From the NCBI GenBank assembly GCA_938743325.2, contig OW568867.1, forward strand, positions 712,501 through 776,500: a stretch of DNA of 64,000 bases, written 5' to 3'. This DNA comes from Pycnococcus provasolii (lineage: Eukaryota > Chlorophyta > Pseudoscourfieldiophyceae > Pseudoscourfieldiales > Pycnococcaceae). The translations under genes and the position numbers were made by a program. Positions within the stretch are counted from its first letter, which is position 1, and every line of letters begins with the position of its first letter. Under the pieces are notes generated by a model. The model was given only the letters and a program-made list of their open reading frames with translations. It did no database searches and was not told where the DNA came from. This document shows positions 45,597-55,729 of this stretch, piece after piece.

Positions 45597-47591
45597 ATGA
45601 TGGCGCCCACGATGATGCCTTCTCTTAAGTCGTCTTCTCTTAAGTCTTCGCGATCACCCCTACCCCTAAGGGCTGGTGGGGCTCATCGCTGCTTCAGCCC
45701 GGGAAGGACAACCCACACCACGGCGGCAGCGTCAGGGGGGGATGGCGGCGCCGCCAATGGGGGTAATGGGGGTGGATTCTGGTCGCGTTTGTTTGGATCG
45801 GCAAACTCCGCACCTCTCGCGGCGGCGACCGTCGAACAGCCAACCGCTAGCTCAAGCTCAGGAGGCTTGGAGTCACGCTATGGCCCCAAGACGGTCATCA
45901 AGCCGCTGCCGCAGAACCCTCCCAACCTGGACGTCACCTCAGCGGATGCCTTTGTCGGGAAAACACCACAAGGGTCGTGGCAGCTGCTCGACGAAGGGCG
46001 CGCGAAGAACCCGTTCGAGAAGACGAAACTCCAAAACGACGCGCTCGAGCTTCTGAAGCGAAATGGAGGATTTGACGAGCTCACGGGAGAGCTCACGAGC
46101 ACCCCTTTCGAGGACATTTACACCGACGATGAAAAGGCCAAAACCATCGACGTGCGCCTGAAGTGGATGGGGCTGTTCCACCGCCTCAAGGCGGGAAAGG
46201 GACGCTTCATGCTTCGCCTGCGCCTTCCCAACGGAGTCCTCAACAGCGAGCAGTGCCGCTACATGGACGGCGTCATCTCCAAGTACGGAGAGGAGCAGGG
46301 ATGCGCGGACGTCACGACGCGGGAGAATCTCCAGCTTCGTGGCATTACGCTCGAGGATGCGCCCGAAATCCTCTCGACGCTCGAGTCGCTGGGAATCACC
46401 ACGCTGCAGAGCGGCATGGACAACGTGCGCAACGTCGCCGGCTCGCCTCTCGCGGGCATCGATCCCGAGGAGACGTACGACACGCGCGCGATGTGCCAGG
46501 CGCTGACGGAGTACGTCACGCAGGGATACGACGGCAATCCAGCCATTTCCAACCTGCCTCGCAAGTTCAACATCTGCGTCGTGGGATCCGCCGACATGTT
46601 CGAGCACCCGCACATCAACGACATCGCGCTCGTGCCCGCGAAGTCGAACGACACCGGCAACCTCGGATTCCACGTCGAGGTGGGCGGATTCCTCTCCAGC
46701 ACGCGGTGCACGGACGCCATCCCGCTCGACGCGTTCGTTGCCGAGGCTGACGCCGCGGCATTGTGCCACGCCATTCTCACGACGTTCCGCGACTACGGCG
46801 TGCGTGGCCCGCGAACCAAGACGCGACTGATGTGGTGCATCGACGAGATGGGATTCGACAACTTCCGCGACGAGGTGGCTCGTCGCATGCCAGGCGGCAA
46901 TCTCCCTCGTGCGTCCGAGGCGACGACGCTGCTTCCGAAACTTGACGAGCGTCGCGTCATCCTTGGCATCCACGACCAGAAGCAGGACGGCTTGCAGTGG
47001 GCGGGTCTCTGCGTGCCCACGGGCTCGCTCGAGCCGGGTGACATGACGGCACTCGCGGATGCGGCTGACACATTTGGCAGCGGCGAGGTGCGCCTGACGG
47101 TGGACCAGAACGTCATCATCCCAAACATTCCCAAGGAGAAGATGGATGCGTTCTTGAACGAGCCGATCGTGCAGAAGTTCACGCCGTTCCCTGGTGTGCT
47201 CGTCGCCGGTCTCGTCAGCTGCACGGGAGCACGCTGGTGTCCTCAGGCGCAGATTCACACGAAGAGCAATGCACTCGAGCTCGCGCAGCGTCTCGACGAG
47301 CAGCTCAGCTTCCCCGAGGATACGAAGGAGGTGCGCATGCACTGGTCCGGCTGCCCGAACGTGTGCGGGCAGAGCCAGGTTGGCGACATCGGTTTCATCG
47401 GAACGTCCTTTAAGGTGAAGAAGGATGAAAAGAGGGTGGACGTGGAGGGTGTAAATTTGCTCGAAGGTGGACGTATTTGCCAGGCACCTGCCGAGGCTCA
47501 GGTGGTGGACAAAAAGGTTCCGCTTGGCGACGAACTGGAGCAGAAGGTGAAGGCCATTTTGATGGAGAAGTACGGCGCAGTGGAGAAATAA
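45597..47591 (+). CDS. NIR1: ferredoxin-nitrite reductase, plastid
   Basis: Reduces nitrite to ammonium in the plastid with six electrons from ferredoxin, 664 aa. The first ~45 residues are a plastid transit peptide (Ser/Lys/Arg rich, MMPSLKSSSLKSSRSPLP) followed by a Gly/Asn linker. The mature enzyme has two ferredoxin-like halves, with GRFMLRLRLPNGVL and TTRENLQLRGI in the first. The 4Fe-4S/siroheme Cys ligands are Cys542 and Cys548 (SCTGARWC) and Cys586 and Cys590 (GCPNVC), in the family spacing. It is about 70 residues longer than plant enzymes because of the N-terminal linker. There is no rubredoxin or cytochrome b5 reductase extension of the kind found in Mamiellales. First gene of the nitrate cluster. 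Confidence 0.95.
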   Translation: MMAPTMMPSLKSSSLKSSRSPLPLRAGGAHRCFSPGRTTHTTAAASGGDGGAANGGNGGGFWSRLFGSANSAPLAAATVEQPTASSSSGGLESRYGPKTVIKPLPQNPPNLDVTSADAFVGKTPQGSWQLLDEGRAKNPFEKTKLQNDALELLKRNGGFDELTGELTSTPFEDIYTDDEKAKTIDVRLKWMGLFHRLKAGKGRFMLRLRLPNGVLNSEQCRYMDGVISKYGEEQGCADVTTRENLQLRGITLEDAPEILSTLESLGITTLQSGMDNVRNVAGSPLAGIDPEETYDTRAMCQALTEYVTQGYDGNPAISNLPRKFNICVVGSADMFEHPHINDIALVPAKSNDTGNLGFHVEVGGFLSSTRCTDAIPLDAFVAEADAAALCHAILTTFRDYGVRGPRTKTRLMWCIDEMGFDNFRDEVARRMPGGNLPRASEATTLLPKLDERRVILGIHDQKQDGLQWAGLCVPTGSLEPGDMTALADAADTFGSGEVRLTVDQNVIIPNIPKEKMDAFLNEPIVQKFTPFPGVLVAGLVSCTGARWCPQAQIHTKSNALELAQRLDEQLSFPEDTKEVRMHWSGCPNVCGQSQVGDIGFIGTSFKVKKDEKRVDVEGVNLLEGGRICQAPAEAQVVDKKVPLGDELEQKVKAILMEKYGAVEK

Positions 47592-47723
47592 TAAAAAAAT
47601 GACGATGATGCCAACCATTTTTTTTTGTTGATTTGATTTTGAATCTTTAAGTTACAACAATGTTTCTGTGTTTCGCAAAAAGGTATACCACCATAATTAT
47701 CATTTAGCACACGTACTGTACTA

Positions 47724-49559
47724 TTACCACTGCACGAGCAGCATCGCGCGATTCCACGAAAAAATGTCCGCCTCCGTCTCAAGATTGCCTAGATTCATAC
47801 TCGGGACGGGCGAGCGTCCGCTGAATATAACCTTGCCGAGCGAGACGTTGCAGGTGTTGAGCACTCGTATGCTCCGCTCGTGCTCACCGAGATCGTACAT
47901 GGTCGCACAGAATAGCACGTGATCGTCACAAAGGGCGCGCAGCGTCGGCAGCCACTCGCGCGTGTGTGGGCCGTGTTGAATTCCCGCATTTTGAGCAAGC
48001 ACGAGCGTGGGACGCTCCGTCGCGACGTCGACGACGTCATGGTAGTATCCTTTTCGCGCCTCAAGGGTTACCGTTCCACGTCGAGGATGAGGCAGCTCGC
48101 TCGGCGGGCGAACCGCCTTTTTGCCATGGCGTGTGACACCCGGGCCTACGTACAGGATATTTACGTCGATGTCGCAAGGAAGGAGGTGCTGAAGCAGGAG
48201 CCACTTGGACATTCCACCGTACATCTCCGCACCCTTGTTCTCAAAGACGCGACCGCCCAACTCCACCGTCTGGTAATCGTTCTCCGCCCCAACGATGTGG
48301 ATGTTGACGGGATCGGTGGACGACGACGACGTGACGACGCCAGCCCTGATGATCGCGAATAGAGCCGTGAGAGGTTGTGTGAGAATATCCGTCATCGCGC
48401 GAATGTCGGTATTCACCAATTCCGAAGCGTCGTCGAATGATGCGGGTATGCTCGGAAATGCTTTTGGGTACACCTGAGAGAAAAAGGTGGGCCACGCGCC
48501 TCCGGACCACCTTGGCACCGCGGCTGTGATGCGCAGCAAATCGACGAATGTTGATGCTCCCTTTTCCTCGCATGGGATGGCGAGGATGTTCGACTTGAGA
48601 AGTTTCTCCGCGCGCGTGTGCACCTTGTCGTTGATGGCATTGCATCGTTCCGCGGTGGCACGAATATCCAGGATCGAAGGCTGCTTTGATGGTGCTGCTG
48701 CAGATGGTGCTGTATTCGTCTTTGGCTTGGGAGCTGACCCTGCGACGACGCAGACGAGCTTGTGTCCCCCTTTCCAGTGGCTGCGCTGGCACTCTGCGCT
48801 GCAGTACTTTGCCGTAAGACACCTTCCACACGACTTGAGTCCTTCGTTCCTGCAGGACGGACTTGAGCACTTGTACGTGATGGTGCGTGCAACCTCCTTG
48901 ATGTCGATGTTTTGCGACTTCCCGTTCATGACGGAGAGCAGTACGTCCACCTGCTCCCCCTCCATGACGACTGGTAGGAGCACCCATTCTTCGTTGTTGT
49001 CTTCGTAGCCGTTGTAGTAGCTGACGAAAGATGGTGTGCTTGCGACAGCACTGGACGAGCACGTGAAGTCTTCTGGTGGTGACTCGAACTGCAGACTTTC
49101 TTTTTCGTAGGCGTACGTTTCGACGTATTCGAGCAAGCGTCGTTTCGCGTCGGCTTCGCGTACTTTTCCGATTTGCCCCGTCTCTTTGTCCTTCCCGTGT
49201 TGGATGACGGGACGGTGTATGCGCCACTGTATCGTCGTCGTCGTTTTCTTATTTGCGGAAGTTGTGTCTGCAAGTGTATTTGCGGATGATGACGTGGAAG
49301 TCGATGATCCGTTGCGCAATGTTGCGAATCCGTTGCGAACTGGTATATCTTCACCATAGCACGTGAACCGTTCCCCTGAATGCGTGAGTGATTTTTGGAT
49401 AGCGGCGTGCGACGACGACGATGCGAGAACATGGGAGAACATATTAGTAATCATGGAGAGAGAATTAGCATAGTTATGGTCTTGGTGAAACTTCGAGCGA
49501 GTCACTAAGGTTACCACGAAAGTTTCATGAAGAGCGATGCGCTTCGTGATGACGCCCAT
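47724..49559 (-). CDS. MYND zinc-finger protein with MSS51-like C-terminus
   Basis: Protein of 611 aa. A MYND zinc finger lies at about 231-270: CSSPSCRNEGLKSCGRCLTA then KYCSAECQRSHW and HKLVC, with all Cys/His ligands present. The C-terminal half has the fold elements of the MSS51/translational-activator C-terminal domain: VNIHIVGAENDYQ, VNILYVGPGV, GYYHDVV and PTLVLAQNAGIQHG with EWLPTL. Relatives act in mitochondrial translation or as protein-interaction factors. The N-terminus has no clean presequence. It lies tail to tail with nitrite reductase, 132 bp apart, inside the nitrate cluster although it has no known link to nitrogen use. Confidence 0.85.
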   Translation of the reverse strand: MGVITKRIALHETFVVTLVTRSKFHQDHNYANSLSMITNMFSHVLASSSSHAAIQKSLTHSGERFTCYGEDIPVRNGFATLRNGSSTSTSSSANTLADTTSANKKTTTTIQWRIHRPVIQHGKDKETGQIGKVREADAKRRLLEYVETYAYEKESLQFESPPEDFTCSSSAVASTPSFVSYYNGYEDNNEEWVLLPVVMEGEQVDVLLSVMNGKSQNIDIKEVARTITYKCSSPSCRNEGLKSCGRCLTAKYCSAECQRSHWKGGHKLVCVVAGSAPKPKTNTAPSAAAPSKQPSILDIRATAERCNAINDKVHTRAEKLLKSNILAIPCEEKGASTFVDLLRITAAVPRWSGGAWPTFFSQVYPKAFPSIPASFDDASELVNTDIRAMTDILTQPLTALFAIIRAGVVTSSSSTDPVNIHIVGAENDYQTVELGGRVFENKGAEMYGGMSKWLLLQHLLPCDIDVNILYVGPGVTRHGKKAVRPPSELPHPRRGTVTLEARKGYYHDVVDVATERPTLVLAQNAGIQHGPHTREWLPTLRALCDDHVLFCATMYDLGEHERSIRVLNTCNVSLGKVIFSGRSPVPSMNLGNLETEADIFSWNRAMLLVQW

Positions 49560-50307
49560 TTATGGTGACACAGGGAAAGAATGATTCGCCCTGGAAGAGA
49601 GGAGGTGCGGAGTCGCGGAGAGGGGAAGAAGTTCAAAGGGGCCCCGAACAACCAGATCCCCGAACCCGAATATAATCAATCAACAAGAAAATCATGGGGA
49701 TACCTCCTCATAGGTCCTGCAGGCGGTGGGGCACCTGGGGTCTGGGGATACATGCGGTGGTCGGGGTTCAGACTGGTTCAGTTTACAGGTGTGTGACTGT
49801 GTGGCCTTATAGAAGTGGTCTTTCCTGATAATATGTATGGGGGTTGGTCATAAATGGATTGTTTCTATACTTTTACTTTTACGGTGTATAAGCCGAACAC
49901 ACACACATGGATACGAGCAGAGCAAACTGCAGAAGAAGAAGAAGAAGACACAAGGTTACTTACTGTAATAAGTAGTAAGAGACATGTGAGTGGATGGAGC
50001 GAGGTACACTACTTAAGAAGGGCTCACACAGTCACACACAGTTATTACTTAGTGGTCGTGAGTGAGGCAGACTAACCGTAGTACTACACGGTTCAGCGTC
50101 GTTGGCGTGACAGAAACACAACGTGAAGGGGGGGAGCAGTGAAAGACGGCGCGGGAAGAGGTGGTTGATAATTAAATTTTTTGTTCTTTTCGGTATTTAC
50201 CCATTTCATTTATAATGTTTAAGTAACCCCCGTGTCGTCGTGTGTTTCCAACAAAAAAAAGAACTCCACGAGGGTCTCTTCATTTGCTGTAAGGCTGATC
50301 TATTTGC
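49560..50307. other. intergenic, no gene seen
   Basis: About 750 bp between the MYND gene start and the NRT2 stop. A-rich GAAGAAGAAG run near 49930. No coding signal. Confidence 0.55.
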
Positions 50308-51783
50308 TTACGGCATGCCCTTCGTGGGCTCACCGATGTCACGTGTCGACGGAGGCCTCTCGAAGCGCGAGTTCTCGATCCACTTCGCCACCTTCTGGTC
50401 TTTTCCCTCGGCAATTTCGTCCTTCGTGAACTCCGCGAGGAAGTAGTCCTCCTCCTTCGCGCCCTCCGACGGTCCGAACAGCATGCCTCCCCACATCGGG
50501 AAGTGGATGAAGAACGTGAGCAGCGACATGCACATGATGAGGATGCCCATGTTCTGGATGCCCTCGTACGTCTCGTACTTCTCAGACTTGAACCAGATGG
50601 TGAGGTTGATCGAGGCGCCGGCGTTGCCGCCAGCTCCGACGAAGCCCGCGATGATGCCCATGGCACGGCAGCTCGTGAACGGAACGACGCCGTACGTCGC
50701 GCCCTCGGACGCCTGCACGAAGATGGAGAAGAGGATCATGAAGGCGATCGTGCCGCCGAGCGACTTGTGCTGCGATCCCATCGCAGCGCACATGAGTCCC
50801 TCGAGCGCGAGCAGGATGAAGAGCACCCAGAGGCGGCCGCGCATGCCAAACTTCTGCGAGGACCAGTCGGAGAGGCCGCCGCCAACGGAGCGAGCGAACA
50901 GGTTCATCAGGCCGAACGACGAGGCGATGGCGCCAGCCACCTTGAGGTTCATGTCGAAGTGGTCGAAGAAGTACGTGGCGGCAATCTCGTTCATCGTGAG
51001 CTCGATGCCGAAGCAGAAGGCGTAGAGGATGACGAGGATCCACATGCGGTAGTTGAGCACGCCGAGCTTGAAGATCTGCATAGGGTCCTTGTCCTCGAGC
51101 TGTCCCGTCTTCTTCACCTCCGCGTACTGGCCGTCGGGCGTGTCCTGTCCGAGGTAGAGCACCGCCGTTCCGGCGAGAATCTGCAGCGTTCCGGGGATGA
51201 GCATGGCGTAGCGCCAGCTGCGGAAGATCAATCCAGAGCCGTTGACGGCGGCGAACAGGAGCGGCATGAGGAACTGCGTGATGCCTCCACCGAGATTTCC
51301 CCAGCCACCGGCGGTGGCGTTCGCGAGTCCGACCACCTTGCCGGTGAACATGATGGACGCCCAGTACTGGCACGTCACGAACGTAGCGAGGGTGATGCCG
51401 ATGAACATGCGGCAGACGAGGAAGTTGGAGCCGTCGGTGGTGAGGCCGAGGCAGAGCGTCGCCGGGGCGAAGAGGAGCAGGAGGGTGGCCATGCCGTAGC
51501 GCGGTCCGAGCTTGTCGCAGACGGGTCCCATGATGACGCGCATGCCGATGACGGTGGTGACGGTAGCAACGCCGGCGCTGACGAGCTCCGTCTTCGTGAG
51601 AGAGAGCGAGTCACGGATGTACGGCGCCATGGGGGCGGCCGAGAAGGTGGAGATGAAGGACTGCATGAAGCCAAGCCACGACAGGTGGAAGGCACGCATG
51701 TGCGGCGCGGCGAAGGAGCCGATTCTCAGCTCGGTGGCCTTGTGCTCCGCGTCAACGGGCATGTACGGGAAGTCGTCAGACAT
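50308..51783 (-). CDS. NRT2: high-affinity nitrate transporter NRT2 (MFS/NNP family)
   Basis: Plasma-membrane nitrate:proton symporter of 491 aa from the ATG at 51783 (MSDDFPYMPVDAEHK); the frame above lacks a conserved look and opens from a GTG. Twelve membrane helices are apparent. The nitrate signatures are both present: ANATAGGWGNLGGG at about 154-167 (helix 5) and GFVGAGGNAGASINL (helix 11). Arg82 in GMRVIMGP (helix 2) and the Arg in FARSVGGGLSDW (helix 8) match the two substrate-binding arginines of this family. There is no large central loop of the fungal kind. It is divergent from NAR2 with 980 bp between, so shared nitrate/ammonium control is likely. Confidence 0.96.
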   Translation of the reverse strand: MSDDFPYMPVDAEHKATELRIGSFAAPHMRAFHLSWLGFMQSFISTFSAAPMAPYIRDSLSLTKTELVSAGVATVTTVIGMRVIMGPVCDKLGPRYGMATLLLLFAPATLCLGLTTDGSNFLVCRMFIGITLATFVTCQYWASIMFTGKVVGLANATAGGWGNLGGGITQFLMPLLFAAVNGSGLIFRSWRYAMLIPGTLQILAGTAVLYLGQDTPDGQYAEVKKTGQLEDKDPMQIFKLGVLNYRMWILVILYAFCFGIELTMNEIAATYFFDHFDMNLKVAGAIASSFGLMNLFARSVGGGLSDWSSQKFGMRGRLWVLFILLALEGLMCAAMGSQHKSLGGTIAFMILFSIFVQASEGATYGVVPFTSCRAMGIIAGFVGAGGNAGASINLTIWFKSEKYETYEGIQNMGILIMCMSLLTFFIHFPMWGGMLFGPSEGAKEEDYFLAEFTKDEIAEGKDQKVAKWIENSRFERPPSTRDIGEPTKGMP

Positions 51784-52763
51784 CTTGGCTGGCTTAAGTA
51801 GTTTCTCTTTAGCTTGAAAAGGAAATGCTGATGATGCTGATGAATGAATGAAGAATGAAGTTGAGAATGACTGATAGAATCCAGAACGATGTGGACGAGA
51901 CGAGATGCGCGAGATACGGGTGGTGCGTGCGCGCGCAAGAGACAAGAGACACGCACCACGAGGAGACGCGTAAGAGACGGAAGGAATGCGCGGAGCCTGG
52001 GAATACACAACAAACACTACAGGCCGTTACCTACATATACATCCTACATACACATCGTAAGTGGGGGAGCGCAAGTTGACAGATACAAATAAATGTGCGG
52101 CAAGGCGAGGAGAGCGGCAAAGACGGCCGCAAGAAAGAGGAGACGACGAGTGTCCGTCGAGCTTCCGAAAAGGCTCCGTGCAAAATCTTCATCAAAATCA
52201 ACCACTTTCCGCATACACTTCCTCGGGAGACTTCTTGCGCGCACGTCTTGCTTGCGGCCGGAGCTTGCGGCCGGCCGGAGGGAGGAGAATGCGCAACATC
52301 CCTTTGTTGAAAACAAACGCGTTAATTAAAACTTTAAGAAAAAACCCGCTCGTTCCCCTTTACATCTTGAACTGTTGAGGAGGTTGCCGGCCGGCCGGAG
52401 GTTGCCCCCCCCCTCCCCCCTCTCCCGGCCGCTTCAACGCCCTGGGACCCGCCCCTCCCTCCTCTCCCTCCGTCGCCGTCGGTCTTTTGGCAAACGACGC
52501 GTGACTTTCAAAGGACGCTTGTTCGACGGCGTCTTTTCAGGCTTCAGCCATCCATGCGGTCGTAAGTAAGGTGTTTTGTGTGCCGCTCGTTCTCGTCTTT
52601 TCCTCAGTTTCACTCTTCCTCTTCGCGTGTATCTCTCCGCGTGGCGTCGCACTCTTCCGTCGTCCTCCTCCTCCTCCTCAAGTTCGTCGTATCTTCTCGT
52701 CATTCTCAACTTGCACATCTTCATTTCATTTCACATCTCACTGAACTTCACTTCGCTTCTAAG
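51784..52763. promoter_or_regulatory. bidirectional promoter region NRT2/NAR2
   Basis: About 980 bp between divergent start codons of a transporter and its obligate partner. GC-rich GGCCGGCCGG clusters occur at 52262-52277 and 52388-52400, and a TC-rich leader precedes NAR2. No other gene is supported; frames here are low complexity. Confidence 0.6.
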
Positions 52764-53366
52764 ATGATGATGCGTGTCGCTGCCCTCTTCGCAATCCTCG
52801 CCGTGGCCTCGGCAAACACGAAGTACAAGGACGTCAAGGGCGTCCTCGACGTCTCGACGCCGTCCACCAAGCAAATCACCACGGGAGAACTGTCCACGAT
52901 GACTGCCGCCTCGGGAGAGAACGTCACCATCACCGTCACCACCACGGAGAACACCGCCGACTGGAGCACCGTCACGCTGCGCCTGTGCTACGCCCCGGAG
53001 TCGCAGAAGGACCGCAAGTGGCGCAAAACGAAGGACAACTTCAAGAAGAACACGCAGTGCAAGCAGCCTGGCCTCGCGAAGATTGCCAAGCTCGACTGGC
53101 CGACCGGAACCACCTCCCTGACGCACACCTTCAAGCCTGACGAGAACGTGGCGGAGGGCATCTACTTCGTTGAGGCTTTCGCGCAGGATGCCAACAAAAA
53201 CTACCTCGCCAAGGGCAACTCGAAGGAGAAGGCTTTCTTCCGAATCTTCGCGTGGGAGGCGGTGGACAGTGGCCTGATTGCCGCCGCCGCCATCCTCAGC
53301 GCCCTCAGCTGGACGTCGCTCGCCGCCTACTGGGTCAAGGACTTGATCTTCAAGCCGTCGAAGTAA
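52764..53366 (+). CDS. NAR2: nitrate transporter accessory protein NAR2/NRT3
   Basis: Partner protein required by NRT2 for transport in algae and plants, 200 aa from the ATG at 52764 (three ATG codons in a row). A cleavable signal peptide is at 1-18 (VAALFAILAVASA). The ectodomain carries the family motif VTLRLCYAPESQKDRKWRK followed by a spaced Cys (TQC), and YFVEAFAQDANKNYLA. A single C-terminal membrane helix (about 174-195) ends in a short basic tail. This layout and length are typical. The reading frame continues 62 codons upstream without homology, so the leader is likely UTR. It is divergent from NRT2. Confidence 0.93.
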   Translation: MMMRVAALFAILAVASANTKYKDVKGVLDVSTPSTKQITTGELSTMTAASGENVTITVTTTENTADWSTVTLRLCYAPESQKDRKWRKTKDNFKKNTQCKQPGLAKIAKLDWPTGTTSLTHTFKPDENVAEGIYFVEAFAQDANKNYLAKGNSKEKAFFRIFAWEAVDSGLIAAAAILSALSWTSLAAYWVKDLIFKPSK

Positions 53367-53669
53367 GCTCTAAGGGTGAACATCATAAACACTTAAAACG
53401 GTACTTAACAACTTTTTTTCATACTTTTTGTTTTTGCAAACCTTTCCCACAGCGCACCGTACTTATTATGCCTTGATTCCCACTACTTAGCTTCTACGCG
53501 CGTAAGCCAAGCGAGCTCACTCACGCACGCACGCATGGTTTGTTGAACAAGACTCATCCCCTTCCACTCTCTCTCTCTCACTCACACTCTGCTCTTTACT
53601 TTCTGAGGTGGTTACCTGGTAGCTGCCGCTGCCGCGTTAGCGTCACAGAAAACGATATCGACCCCGACG

Positions 53670-53974
53670 CTAGTCGGATTCCAGTTTCGCACGCTTCTGC
53701 CGCTCGATCGCTTCCATGAAGCCTTGACGGTGCATCAAACTCTCCTCCATCGTCATCGTCTTGCCGTCGTCCTCGCTCATGACGGACGCGCGTCTCCCCA
53801 GCGCGCCGACAGGCGGTCTAGTGAAGCTCGTGGCAAGTCTGCTCGGCGCTGTACCAGCGTGGCGTTGGGAGCAATGAAAATGGCAACCTTCTCCTCCGGC
53901 GGTGCGTCCGTCGACGGGTTGGCATAGAAGGAGAGCATCCAGCCCGTGAGCTCGTCGTCGTCGTCAGTCGCCAT
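53670..53974 (-). CDS. possible small gene in two overlapping frames
   Basis: An ATG at 53974 opens 65 codons (MATDDDDELTGWMLSFYANP...). Its stop overlaps a second ATG at 53780 that opens 36 codons ending at 53670 (MSEDDGKTMTMEESLMHRQ...KRAKLESD). Both parts have protein-like composition with no repeats. The second frame also stays open for at least 27 codons upstream of its ATG, overlapping the first, so a short intron or a frameshift joining the two is possible. I recognise no family. It is a weak but not negligible candidate. Confidence 0.35.
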
Positions 53975-54153
53975 CGCCGCCGCGGCGCCGCCACAGCACG
54001 CGAGATGAGATTGAGCAGGAGAATGAGCTCGAGGTGCCCATAGCGAGCCCCCTTAATAGGCACGGAAGGAAGGCCCGCGAACTTGAGATGTCACTTCACG
54101 AGAGCGCAAGATGTCACTTCACCCCGGCAAGGCCTTCTACGGACGTCGACATA

Positions 54154-54208
54154 GAAAGGTAGCCACACGCTGGCCAGCACATACCTTTCGTTCACATGCC
54201 AGCGTGTG
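54154..54208. repeat. interleaved inverted repeats (pseudoknot-like)
   Basis: GAAAGGTA (54154-54161) pairs with TACCTTTC (54182-54189), and CACACGCTGGC (54164-54174) pairs with GCCAGCGTGTG (54198-54208), so the two stems interlock. Confidence 0.7.
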
Positions 54209-55729
54209 AACCCACCGTCACCAAGGCCAGACGTGGACATGCGTGTGTACACAGAGGTTGTCCTTGAGCTGTGGTGGAAACACCAAGGGAAGTGTTTGCG
54301 TGCGGGTGCCGATTCGGCAGGGTTGAGGCACACAGGTGACCATACCACCCAAGAGGCCGGGAGTTCCCAACGAAAAGCGAGAACTGCCGAACTGGCAAGG
54401 GGCAAAGGTGGCTGGCAAAAGAACCACGGTTTCGCGTCTGAGTCTTCTGAGTGGGTTCTGTGTTGTCAAGTGGTGTCAAGAGACCTATCGTGGTGAGGTG
54501 TGTGCAAGAAACCTGTGCCAGTAAAGGTAAAGGGAGTAGGAAAATATGTACAGTATTCTTGACCACCTTCTTCATCTGCATAAAACACCGGCCGTGAACA
54601 GGTGCCGTGAACTTACTTTACAGGTTCGTTCCTTCCGTCGTCCCGTCTCTAGAGAACTACGAGAGCTCGCCAAAAGGGTTTCTCGCCAGCCTTCGACCGT
54701 TCTTTCGGCCTTTCGGTACCCGGTAGGATTCTTGCCATTATATTGCACATGCTAATAACCACGAGCTGTCTGTCCCCCATCTCTCAAAGGCCAGCTTCGC
54801 GGGTTCTTGGGAGGTGGATGGGATCTCTCGCCAATCAAACCGCCTGGCCAAACCGCTCACAACCTGCATGCAGTACGATAATAATGCCGACCTAAGACGG
54901 CTCCCTCCCCCCCCTACGACTTACGAGCAACCAGCTGGGGACGGCAAGACGACTTTCAGCCGACAACATTACCGTGTACAGTAGACCTGGGAAGCACGCA
55001 ACGAAATACTGTACGCAACCATTCTGCGACAACGCAACTTCGACCTACCGGGTAGGAAGTACGACGGGCAGGGCAGACTGCACGAGCGGCGGCCTAAAGG
55101 GTCGCGTTGTCTCAAGAATCCCTCGAGGCTCTCCCCCGGGGGCATCAGGCGACGTCGCCTCCCTCTCCCAGATGAGGTGAGGTGACAGGTCTCGCGAGGC
55201 GAGGGGAGGGGAGGGGAGGCGAGGTGAGGCGAGGTGAGGTGACGTGAGCTCTCTCGGCGGCGCGATGAGCGGCACCTCCCCTCCCCTCCACCCACCTGCT
55301 TGTTGAGAGTTGTCACGCACATCTAGATATCGCGTACACGTTGCTCGCCTTGAAGAGCTCCGTGAGCCGTGCCGTGTGGCCGAGGTATGTGAGCTCATCT
55401 CCGTTGCTCGCCATCTATGTGTGTGAGCCTCACTCCTATAGATAGACTCATCTTTCACTCCCTCTCTCGCTTGTCGTATCTGTATCTTCATCTTCTTCTT
55501 CCTTAACCCGTAAGTTGGAGGTGACCGGGTTGGCGGCCGTGTGTGTGGCTTAAGGTTCTCAGGTATTAAGGTTGTTCATTTCATTTGTGTCGATCATCAA
55601 TCAACACAGCACATCAGTTGACCTCATTCTCCACCTTGCTCTTGAGTAAATAAATACAGTACGTATCTAACCTACCTGTATCTAGCGTACAGTACTTAGC
55701 AGCTGAAGTGACACGCAGGCTAGTAGTAT

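Larger units (their letters stand above)
53367..55729. other. 2.4 kb intergenic, mostly without recognised genes
   Basis: Between NAR2 and the long nitrate-reductase-like gene. Besides the small overlapping frames at 53670-53974, it holds interleaved hairpin arms at 54154-54208, a CACG/CTCT microsatellite near 53520-53590, a GAGGCGAGG-type purine tract near 55190-55250 and a fragment at 54557-54603 similar to the 11.9 kb foldback. The last part must contain the promoter of the nitrate-reductase-like gene. Confidence 0.5.

Noticed and set aside
45939-47618. 559-codon open frame antisense to nitrite reductase
   Set aside because: It is the mirror reading of a strongly conserved gene with GC-biased codons; its translation is His/Arg/Leu-rich with no domain.
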